Part shown: positions 57,268 through 64,000 of the stretch, piece by piece
How the letters are laid out: each line of letters starts with the position of its first letter
How positions within the stretch are numbered: position 1 is the stretch's first letter
Assembly: GCF_016405905.1 (NCBI RefSeq)
Contig: NZ_JAEFCB010000001.1
Span: forward strand, 186,001-250,000
DNA: 64,000 bases
Direction of reading: 5' to 3'
Source of the DNA: Variovorax sp. IB41
GTDB lineage: Bacteria > Pseudomonadota > Gammaproteobacteria > Burkholderiales > Burkholderiaceae_C
Program-made: the position numbers and the translations under genes
Notes under the pieces: model-generated
Databases searched by the model: none
The model's input: only the letters and a program-made list of their open reading frames with translations
Told to the model about the DNA's origin: nothing

Positions 57268-59334
57268 TTATAGGAAGTAGTCGAAGTCGCGCTCGTCGCC
57301 ATGGCGGCGGCGGACCACGAAGATGTGCGCGGGCACGCTGTGGGGGTCCAGGCGCACGTAGTGCCAGTCGCCCTGCCACACGAAGCGCTGGTCGCTCAGG
57401 AGGTCGTGCATCTGGAACGCCTGCCCGCCCTTGACGCCCACGCTCGCGGGCTCCAGCCCGACCCAGCCCCACTGCGCGTTGTGCGGGTCGAGGTTGACGA
57501 CGGTGACGATCACGTTGTTGCCGTCGGGCGATGCCTTGGCATAGGCCAGCAGCTGGTCGTTGTCCACGTGCAGGAAGCGCAAGCCCCGGTCCCACTGCAG
57601 CGCCGGGTTCTCGCGGCGGATGCGGTTCACCCGCGCGATGAAGGGCGCAAGGCTCGCGGGGTCGTCGTGGTTCCAGTGGCGCAGCTGGTACTTCTCGGAG
57701 TCCAGGTACTCCTCGCTCGCAGGGCCGCGCGGCAGGTGCTCGCGCAGCTCGTAGGCCGGGCCGTAGATGCCGTAGTTGGCCGCGAGCGTGGCGGCCAGCA
57801 CAAGGCGCGACATGTACACGGCGCTCTCGCCGGTCTGCAGCGCTTCATGCAGGATGTCCGGCGTGTTGGGCCAGGCGTTCGGACGGAAGTAGTCCGCGCC
57901 CGGGCCGCTCGATAGCTCGGTGAAATATTCCTGCAGCTCTTCCTTGGTGTTGCGCCAGGTGAAGTAGGTGTAGCTCTGCGAGAAGCCCGCCTTCGCGAGC
58001 CGGTGCATCACCTTCGGCCGGGTGAAGGCCTCGGCCAGGAAGATGGTGTCGGGGTGCTCGCGCTTGACCTCGCCGATGACCCACTCCCAGAACGGAAAGG
58101 CCTTGGTGTGCGGGTTGTCCACGCGGAAGATGCGCACGCCCTCCCCGATCCAGTGGTCGAACACGCTCTTGAGCTCGGCCCAGAGGCCGCGCCAGTCTTC
58201 GCACTCGAAGTTGAACGGGTAGATGTCCTGGTACTTCTTGGGCGGGTTCTCGGCGTATTGCACGGTGCCGTCGGGGCGCCAGCGGAACCAGTCGGGGTGC
58301 GCCTTCACGTAGGGATGGTCGGGGGCGCACTGGAAGGCGATGTCCAGCGCGATCTCCAGGCCGTGATCCGCGGCCCGCGCGAGCAGGTGGCGGAAGTCTT
58401 CGGCGGTGCCGAGCGCCGGCAGGATCGACTTGTGCCCGCCCTCGGCCGCGCCGATGGCCCAGGGGCTCCCCACGTCGTCGGGGCCGGCCTGCAACGTGTT
58501 GTTCGGTCCCTTGCGCTGCATGCGCCCGACGGGGTGGATCGGCGGAAAGTACAGCACGTCGAAACCCATCGCGGCGATGGCCGGCAGGCGCGCCTCCACG
58601 TCGCTGAACGTGCCGTGCACGCCCGGCTCGCCGGTGGAGCGCGGAAAGAGCTCGTACCAGGTGCTGAAGCGGGCGCGCTCGCGGTCGGCCACCAGCGGCA
58701 GCTCGACGGGATAGCGCGCCGCATGCCGGCGGTCGGGATGGCGGCGCGCGAGCTCGGCATATTCATCGTCGAGCGCCAGTGCCTTCAGCGAAGCCACGTC
58801 GGACCCCGGGTTGGCCGCGCTCGCATCGAGCTCGGTGGCCCAGCGCTGCAGCGCGGCGCGGTCGGCGCCCTCGGCGCGCCCGGCGGCCGCGGCGATTTCC
58901 AGCGCGCCCACCTGCGCGGCGATGCGCACGTCGTCGGGGTCGACGCGCCGCGTCAACTCATGCCGCCACGACTCGAACGGATCGACCCACGCCACCACGG
59001 TGTAGACGTAGCGCCCGAGCGACGGCGGGGAGAACGCGGCTTCCCACACGTCGTTCACGAGCGGCTTCATCGGCACTTCGCGAAAGTCCTTCTGCTCTTG
59101 CGCGCGCCAGCACAGCTGCACGCGCAGCACGTCGTGCCCGTCGGTGAAGCAATGCGCGCGCACCGTGACGCGTTCGCCGGCCACGCACTTGACGGGAAAG
59201 CGCCCGTTGTCCACGCACGGCAGCACCGCGTCGATGACCGCGCGGACGGCGCCGTCGGCCTGCTGGATGTCGGCGCCCGTGGCGCTGTCGGTGACCGCGG
59301 CGGAGGCGGTCTTCGTCGAGAAAATGTTCTTCAT
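57268..59334 (-). CDS. glgE: Alpha-1,4-glucan:maltose-1-phosphate maltosyltransferase GlgE
   Basis: The 688-residue GH13_3 enzyme has an N-terminal beta domain (about 40-140), a helical insert and the barrel with catalytic Asp406 in FRVDNPHTK and Glu435 in FLAEAFTRP. YELFPRSTGEPGVHGTF and PPIHPVGRMQRKGPNN are GlgE family signatures. It transfers maltosyl units from maltose 1-phosphate to growing alpha-1,4-glucan without ADP-glucose. The product is branched by GlgB. The ATG 59332-59334 shares one base with the glgB stop. Upstream open frame to 61098 is only a shadow of glgB. The acceptor glucan in this organism is not defined. Confidence 0.94.
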   Translation of the reverse strand: MKNIFSTKTASAAVTDSATGADIQQADGAVRAVIDAVLPCVDNGRFPVKCVAGERVTVRAHCFTDGHDVLRVQLCWRAQEQKDFREVPMKPLVNDVWEAAFSPPSLGRYVYTVVAWVDPFESWRHELTRRVDPDDVRIAAQVGALEIAAAAGRAEGADRAALQRWATELDASAANPGSDVASLKALALDDEYAELARRHPDRRHAARYPVELPLVADRERARFSTWYELFPRSTGEPGVHGTFSDVEARLPAIAAMGFDVLYFPPIHPVGRMQRKGPNNTLQAGPDDVGSPWAIGAAEGGHKSILPALGTAEDFRHLLARAADHGLEIALDIAFQCAPDHPYVKAHPDWFRWRPDGTVQYAENPPKKYQDIYPFNFECEDWRGLWAELKSVFDHWIGEGVRIFRVDNPHTKAFPFWEWVIGEVKREHPDTIFLAEAFTRPKVMHRLAKAGFSQSYTYFTWRNTKEELQEYFTELSSGPGADYFRPNAWPNTPDILHEALQTGESAVYMSRLVLAATLAANYGIYGPAYELREHLPRGPASEEYLDSEKYQLRHWNHDDPASLAPFIARVNRIRRENPALQWDRGLRFLHVDNDQLLAYAKASPDGNNVIVTVVNLDPHNAQWGWVGLEPASVGVKGGQAFQMHDLLSDQRFVWQGDWHYVRLDPHSVPAHIFVVRRRHGDERDFDYFL

Positions 59335-61232
59335 CAGGGCCGGTGCTCCAGGATCAGCGTGGACAAGGGCGGCAAGGTGATGCACACCGATTGCCTGTGT
59401 CCGTGGGAACGCACGGGCGCCGCCTCGACGCCCCCGAAATTGCCCCAGCCCGAGCCACCGAACTCCGCGGCGTCGGTGTTGATCACCTCGCGCCAGTGGC
59501 CGCCCAGCGGCACGCCGAGCAGGTAGTTGGTGCGCGGCACCGGGGTCATGTTGCTCACCACGAGAAGCGGCGGACTGCCGTCGCCGGCCTTGCGCAAGAA
59601 GGCGAAGACGCTCATGGCTTCGTCGTCGGCGGTGACCCACTCGAAGCCCGCGGAGGAGAAGTCCAGCTGGTGCAGCGCGGGCGCGCCGCGGTACACGCGA
59701 TTGAGTTGCGCCACCAGCCGCTGCACGCCGCCGTGCCCCTCTTGCTCGCACACCCACCACTCGAGCTCGCCGTCGTGCGTCCACTCGCGGCGCTGGCCGA
59801 ATTCGCCGCCCATGAAGAGCAGCTTCTTGCCCGGGTGCGCCCACATGAAGCCGTAGAGCGCGCGCAGGTTGGCGAACTGCTGCCACGTGTCGCCGGGCAT
59901 CTTGTTGATGAGCGAGCCCTTGCCGTGCACCACCTCGTCGTGCGAGAGCGGCAGCACGAAGTTCTCGTGGAAGGCATACACCAGCGAGAAGGTCAGCTTG
60001 TGGTGGTGGTACTTGCGGTTGACCGGGTCCTCTTTCATGTAGGCCAGCGTGTCGTGCATCCAGCCCATGTTCCATTTCTCGCCGAAGCCCAGGCCGTCCA
60101 TGTCGGTGGGCCGCGAGACGCGTGGCCAGGCGGTCGATTCCTCGGCCACGGTGACGGTGTCGGGGTGCTCGCGGTAGACGGCGCGGTTCAGCGTCTGCAG
60201 GAAGTCGATCGCTTCCAGGTTCTCGCGGCCGCCGTGGCGGTTGGGAATCCATTCGCCGTGCTTGCGCGCGTAGTCCAGGTAGAGCATCGAGGCGACCGCA
60301 TCCACCCTGAGGCCATCGAGGTGGTAGAGGTTCAGCCAGAAGAGCCCCGACGACACCAGGAAGCTGCGCACCTCCGGCCGGCCGTAGTTGAAGATGCTCG
60401 AGCTCCACTCGGGATGGAAGCCCTGGCGCGGATCGGCATGCTCGTAGAGGTGCGTGCCGTCGAAGTAGCCCAGGCCGTGCTCGTCGGTCGGAAAGTGCGA
60501 AGGCACCCAGTCCAGCAGCACGCCGATGCCCTGCTGGTGCAGGTGATCGACCAGGTACATGAAGTCCTGCGGCGAGCCGAAGCGCGAGGTGGGCGCGAAG
60601 TAGCCGGTGGTCTGGTAGCCCCACGAACCGTAGAACGGATGCTCGGTCACCGGCATGAGCTCCACGTGCGTGAAGCCCATCTTCGTCACGTACTCGGCCA
60701 GCTGGTGCGCGAGCTCGCGGTAGCCGAGAAAGTGCCCGTCCTTGCGGCGCCATGAGCCCAGGTGCACCTCGTAGACCGACTGCGGCGCATCGAGCGCGTT
60801 GTGCGGGCCCCGGTTGGCCATCCACTCCGCATCGCCCCATTCGTACGAGAGCTCGCAGATGCGCGACGCGGTGGCGGGCGGCGGCTCGGCGGCGAACGCG
60901 ACCGGGTCGGCCTTGTCCACCGTGTAGCCGTCGTGGCGCGAACGGATGCGGTACTTGTAGGCCTGGCCGATGGCTGCGTTCGGCACGTGCCCGCGCCAGA
61001 TGCCGGTGCCGTCGGGGCTGGGCTGCAGCGGGTCGGCGTCGCCGGACCAGTAGTTCCAGTCTCCCACCACCGACACCGATTCGGCGTTCGGCGCCCACAC
61101 GGCGAAGTGCGCGCCGCCGCCTTCATCGGCATTGGCAGGGTGGCACCCCAGCACGTCGTACAGGCGGGAATGCGTTCCTTCACGGAACAGGTAAGCGTCT
61201 CGATCGTCCAGCGATGAATGGTTCAGCGGCAC
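59334..61232 (-). CDS. glgB: 1,4-alpha-glucan branching enzyme
   Basis: The 632-residue GH13_9 enzyme has one CBM48 (about 25-115), not the extra N-terminal domain of E. coli GlgB. Its barrel has catalytic Asp311 (LRVDAVASM), Glu364 (VAEESTAW) and the [11 protein letters not shown] motif. It moves short chains to alpha-1,6 branch points. The start is GTG 61230-61232 with AAGGA five bases before it. It is the first gene of the glg/tre unit; the 187-bp region upstream must contain the promoter, but I see no firm -35/-10 pair or operator there. Confidence 0.94.
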   Translation of the reverse strand: MPLNHSSLDDRDAYLFREGTHSRLYDVLGCHPANADEGGGAHFAVWAPNAESVSVVGDWNYWSGDADPLQPSPDGTGIWRGHVPNAAIGQAYKYRIRSRHDGYTVDKADPVAFAAEPPPATASRICELSYEWGDAEWMANRGPHNALDAPQSVYEVHLGSWRRKDGHFLGYRELAHQLAEYVTKMGFTHVELMPVTEHPFYGSWGYQTTGYFAPTSRFGSPQDFMYLVDHLHQQGIGVLLDWVPSHFPTDEHGLGYFDGTHLYEHADPRQGFHPEWSSSIFNYGRPEVRSFLVSSGLFWLNLYHLDGLRVDAVASMLYLDYARKHGEWIPNRHGGRENLEAIDFLQTLNRAVYREHPDTVTVAEESTAWPRVSRPTDMDGLGFGEKWNMGWMHDTLAYMKEDPVNRKYHHHKLTFSLVYAFHENFVLPLSHDEVVHGKGSLINKMPGDTWQQFANLRALYGFMWAHPGKKLLFMGGEFGQRREWTHDGELEWWVCEQEGHGGVQRLVAQLNRVYRGAPALHQLDFSSAGFEWVTADDEAMSVFAFLRKAGDGSPPLLVVSNMTPVPRTNYLLGVPLGGHWREVINTDAAEFGGSGWGNFGGVEAAPVRSHGHRQSVCITLPPLSTLILEHRP

Positions 61233-61419
61233 GGCGTTCCTTGATGGGGCCCGCGGAACGGTTGTTCAAGGAACGACGCTGGCCTCCGCATGGCTGCCAC
61301 CAATTTGCGGGAACGACGTGCACGGCAGCTACGGTGCGTGTCTCCTCGCCGTGTCGGAGAGCTGCCCGTATCGCGCCACGGGCGGGCCGGGATGAAACGG
61401 TCTCCCGGAAATAAAACGT

Positions 61420-61731
61420 TCAGGCGGCGATCGCGTCGTCCTCGCGCGTTGCCACCGGTGCACTGCGCTGCACCGCGAAGTCGGCCAGCGTGAGCGTGAC
61501 GACCGGCTGCCGCGGATTGGCCCGGTAGCGCGCGATGACGGCGGGCTCGATCGCGTGGAAGTGGTTCCTGCAGACATCCAGCAGCCGGTGCCCGACTTCG
61601 CGCGTGCCGAAGCCGTCGTGCAGGGTGTCTTCCGATATCTGTGCCACGACGCGTGCGCCCTTCGGCCCGTCGGGATAGACGGCAAAACGCACCGACGCGG
61701 TATCGAAACAATAAATACCCTCGAAATCCAT
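61420..61731 (-). CDS. DUF1488-like small protein
   Basis: From ATG 61729-61731 (AAGGAGAC upstream) the frame gives 103 residues beginning MDFEGIYCFDTASVRFAVYP. The alternating strand pattern, then a LDVCRNHFHAIEPAVIARY helix and a final VVTLTLADFAV, resemble DUF1488, a short family found in stress-related contexts of proteobacteria. There is no signal peptide, and the last residues are acidic. Function is unknown. It precedes glgB by 187 bp on the same strand and may be cotranscribed. Confidence 0.62.
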   Translation of the reverse strand: MDFEGIYCFDTASVRFAVYPDGPKGARVVAQISEDTLHDGFGTREVGHRLLDVCRNHFHAIEPAVIARYRANPRQPVVTLTLADFAVQRSAPVATREDDAIAA

Positions 61732-61843
61732 GACCTTTGTCTCCTTGTGTGAGCGCTGTCGCGGCAAGGATTGAAGGCGCGCACGGCGATGGTGTGCGGT
61801 GGAATCGAGCGCATGTTCGCGTAGGTGTGTTCCTACAGCGCGA

Positions 61844-62608
61844 CTAGGCCATCGAAGGCTGCCCGTTCGAGGCCATGAGCCCGCCGTCCACGGGCAGCGC
61901 AACGCCGCTCACGAAGCTCGCGTCGTCGCTCGCCAGGAAGGCCACGACCGCGGCGATCTCGCTGGGGTCGGCGCCGCGGCCGAGCGGAATGCGCTCCTTG
62001 AACTTGGCCATCAGTTGCTCGTCGTCCTTCATGTCCTCGGTCATCGGCGTGAAGGTGAGGCTCGGGCACACCGCGTTCACGCGGACGCCGTCGCGGCCAT
62101 GGTCGAGCGCCAGCGCCTTGGTGAAGTTCACGATCGCGCCCTTGGACGCGTTGTAGAAGCCCATGCCCCAGTCGCCGCCCAGGCCCGAGACCGAGCCGGT
62201 GTTGACGATGCAGCCCTTGCTCTGGACGAGATGCGGCATCGCGGCGCGGCAGCCGTGGAACACCCCGCCCACGTTGGTCGCCATGATCTTGTCCCAGCCC
62301 TCGAACGGCGCCTCGGTGACGGTGCCTTCCACCGCGATGCCCGCGTTGTTGAACAGCACGTGCAGCGCGCCGAAGCGCTCGATGGTGGCCGCCACCAGCG
62401 CCTGCACCTGCCCGTAGTCGGACACGTCGGTGCGCTTGACCAGCGTGCGCTCGGGCGGCAGGTCGCGCGCCACCTTGTCCAGCTTGGCCTGGGTGTCGCC
62501 GGCGAGCACGACGTTGGCGCCCTCCTGCGAGAAGCGGCGCGCCGTGGCTTCGCCGATGCCCGAGCCGGCCCCTGTGACGATGACGACGCGGTCCTTGAAA
62601 CGTTGCAT
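61844..62608 (-). CDS. SDR-family oxidoreductase
   Basis: The 254-residue classical short-chain dehydrogenase has the NAD(P)-binding TGAGSGIG (12-19) with Asp38 after the second strand, favouring NAD. NNAG is at 87-90, and the catalytic set comprises Asn112, Ser139/Ser141, Tyr152 and Lys156 in YNASK. The end GVALPVDGGLMAS is the usual C-terminal motif. It reduces or oxidises an alcohol or ketone in the cytosol; substrate cannot be told. It stands alone, 112 bp from the DUF1488-like gene and 138 bp from the DUF421 gene. Confidence 0.9.
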   Translation of the reverse strand: MQRFKDRVVIVTGAGSGIGEATARRFSQEGANVVLAGDTQAKLDKVARDLPPERTLVKRTDVSDYGQVQALVAATIERFGALHVLFNNAGIAVEGTVTEAPFEGWDKIMATNVGGVFHGCRAAMPHLVQSKGCIVNTGSVSGLGGDWGMGFYNASKGAIVNFTKALALDHGRDGVRVNAVCPSLTFTPMTEDMKDDEQLMAKFKERIPLGRGADPSEIAAVVAFLASDDASFVSGVALPVDGGLMASNGQPSMA

Positions 62609-62746
62609 GGTGAATCTCCTGGTTGCGTGAAGGCGGTGAGGTGGTGCGGTGGTGCGTGAAGGTGCAAGAGCGCGAGCTTCGGCAGGACCGCAAGCCCACG
62701 ATGTCAGCCGGAGGCGATTGCGCTGTCGGATGACGACCCAAGACGC

Positions 62747-63232
62747 TCAGCGGCCGTACTTGCGCACGCTGAGTTCGCCATCGCTCTCGAGCATCGCCAG
62801 GCGCACTTCCGACAGGTCGTGGACGCCCTTCTCCCTGAGCTTGGACATCAGCTCGTCCACCGTAATGAGCTGGCGGCGCAGCGTCCTGTGAACGATGCGC
62901 CCGTGCTTGACCAGCGGCGCGGGCGGCGGCTCGATCAGGCGCGCCACCACCGGCGAGTGGTAGCTGCCCCAGTCGAGCAGGTAGTTCCAGCCCACCAGCG
63001 TCGCGATGAGAACGAGCCCGTCGGTCACGGTCTTGTATTCGCCCTGCATCGCGTTGCTGGAGGCATCGGCGATCAGCACGACGAACAGCAGGTCCGCCAC
63101 GCCGAGCGAGCCGACGTCGCGCCGCAGCAGGAAGCGAAAGACCAGCAGCAGGAACCAATAGACCACCGTGCCCCGCAGCACCATGTGCCAGGAAGGCATC
63201 TCCAGGCGAAAGAGTTCCGAGAGCGATTCCAT
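62747..63232 (-). CDS. DUF421 (YetF-like) membrane protein
   Basis: The 161-residue protein has about three membrane helices in the first 90 residues (VLRGTVVYWFLLLVFRFLLRR, ADLLFVVLIADASSNAM, LVLIATLVGWNYLLDWG). A small cytosolic domain follows (RQLITVDELMSKLREKGVHDLSEV, ending LSVRKYGR). This is the DUF421/YetF group, of unknown function. Length is normal for the short form. ATG 63232 starts right at the first amphipathic segment. The neighbouring hydrolase gene is 60 bp upstream on the same strand; relation is unclear. Confidence 0.87.
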   Translation of the reverse strand: MESLSELFRLEMPSWHMVLRGTVVYWFLLLVFRFLLRRDVGSLGVADLLFVVLIADASSNAMQGEYKTVTDGLVLIATLVGWNYLLDWGSYHSPVVARLIEPPPAPLVKHGRIVHRTLRRQLITVDELMSKLREKGVHDLSEVRLAMLESDGELSVRKYGR

Positions 63233-63292
63233 GGCGTTCCTTCGTCCGTTGCCGCTTGTTGTTCGTTTGCCGTTCGGTTGTGCCTGGATGGT

Positions 63293-64000
63293 TCAGGCCG
63301 GGCTCTTCGACACCGGCTTCGTGATCGTCGCGTTTGCCTTGGCGCCGAGCGTCATCTCGGTGATCCACGACACCAGCAGCGCGCCGTAGGCCTGCCGCGA
63401 TTCCTGTTTCGACAGCGCGTGGTCCGCGCCCGAGAGCACGCGGTAGGTGACCGAGCGCACGCGCTTGAAGGCGGCCAGGTAGTTCTCCAGCACCGGGTGC
63501 GGCACGGTCTGGTCGTCTTCCGATTCGACGATGAGCACGTCCCCCGCGAACGCCGCGCAGGCCGCGAGCGCGCGGTTGTCCTTCGGGCCGACCAGCGAGC
63601 GGCGGTAGGCCACGAGATCGGTGCGGCTGAGCTTGCCCTTGGGCGTGTCCCACTCGCGGTCGCGGTACAGCGCCGGCGCGCGCAGCGCGAGCCAGCGCAC
63701 CGGCCGCAGCGCGGTCACCAGCGCGGCAAGGTAGCCGCCGTAGCTGCTGCCGACGATGGCCACGGACGCCGGGTCGACCGTCGGGTGGCCGACCAGCGCG
63801 TCGTAGGCGGCAAGCACGTCGCGCAGGTTGTCCTCGCGCGTGACTTCCATGCGCTGCGCGGCGTGGCGCGCGTGGCCGCGCAGGTCGAAGGTCAGGCACA
63901 CGCAGCCGAGCGCGGCGATCTCCTGCGCGCGCTTCATGTACTGCTCCTGGCTGCCGTCCCACCCGTGCACCAGCAGCACGCCGGGCACCATCGCCGAGGC
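63293..64000 (-). CDS. Alpha/beta hydrolase, N-terminus beyond window
   Basis: About 236 residues are visible and the frame is still open at the right edge, so the true start probably lies outside. PGVLLVHGWDGSQEQY carries the oxyanion-hole HGW. The nucleophile elbow is GSSYGG, the acid region is VESEDDQTVP, and the catalytic His is in GADHALS. This pattern is typical of dienelactone-hydrolase or acyl-peptidase-like hydrolases. An in-frame ATG at 63989-63991 is possible, but it would cut into the first beta strand. No substrate is suggested by the context. Confidence 0.82.
   Translation of the reverse strand, partial: ASAMVPGVLLVHGWDGSQEQYMKRAQEIAALGCVCLTFDLRGHARHAAQRMEVTREDNLRDVLAAYDALVGHPTVDPASVAIVGSSYGGYLAALVTALRPVRWLALRAPALYRDREWDTPKGKLSRTDLVAYRRSLVGPKDNRALAACAAFAGDVLIVESEDDQTVPHPVLENYLAAFKRVRSVTYRVLSGADHALSKQESRQAYGALLVSWITEMTLGAKANATITKPVSKSPA

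Overview
The window is high-GC, densely packed bacterial chromosome, by eye about two-thirds G+C. Gene content (a Bug-type tricarboxylate receptor with an IclR regulator, a PaoABC-type aldehyde oxidoreductase, an aa3/caa3-type oxidase with fused cytochrome domains, a GlgE/trehalose cluster with fused enzymes) points to a free-living betaproteobacterium of the Comamonadaceae, most like Variovorax. This is inference from gene content, not from a marker gene. I see no rRNA, tRNA, CRISPR, transposase or phage genes. Many neighbours are joined by ATGA overlaps, so operons can be read directly.

Layout. (1) 1-4080: a flavodoxin-fold quinone reductase (cut by the window edge) divergent from a TetR regulator with two palindromes between them; then a secreted M14 carboxypeptidase with a GlyGly-CTERM tail, divergent from a rhombosortase, its predicted sorting protease. 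(2) 4160-9852: a catabolic operon (M20 deacylase, MHS-family transporter, EutB-like dehydratase, EutC-like ornithine-cyclodeaminase homologue) under a divergent XRE-cupin regulator, followed by a DUF1330 protein. (3) 10030-17094: small membrane and unknown proteins, exonuclease III, the paoABC molybdoenzyme, a PRC-barrel protein, a 49-residue protein and a flavodoxin-like reductase. (4) 17219-21619: a large Lhr helicase. (5) 21637-28056: a probable phosphate-starvation operon: PF04185 phosphoesterase, di-heme MauG-like lipoprotein, two paralogous small lipoproteins and a prolyl-4-hydroxylase-like oxygenase, preceded by a good PHO box. (6) 28426-33313: IclR regulator divergent from a Bug receptor and a 913-residue lipoprotein, with two copies of TATTCCG-N5-CGGAATA. 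(7) 33460-40064: hybrid histidine kinase, YihY protein with a single-domain response regulator, zinc alcohol dehydrogenase, L,D-transpeptidase, a low-complexity secreted protein, and a two-heme cytochrome c. (8) 40140-43947: cytochrome c lipoprotein, CoxB with a fused cytochrome c domain, CoxA-CoxC fusion. (9) 43948-61232: one long minus-strand cluster for glycogen, alpha-glucan and trehalose: glgB, glgE, treS-maltokinase fusion, an MscS-like membrane protein, glgX, treZ and a malQ-treY fusion. (10) 61420-64000: DUF1488 protein, SDR dehydrogenase, DUF421 membrane protein and an alpha/beta hydrolase cut by the right edge.

How it works together. The glg/tre cluster encodes three trehalose routes on one strand: TreY-TreZ from alpha-glucan, TreS between maltose and trehalose, and maltokinase-GlgE feeding maltose back into glucan that GlgB branches and GlgX trims. 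An embedded channel-like protein suggests an osmotic-stress role. The least explained parts are the Pho-controlled phosphoesterase/MauG/lipoprotein/hydroxylase operon and the IclR-Bug-lipoprotein unit.
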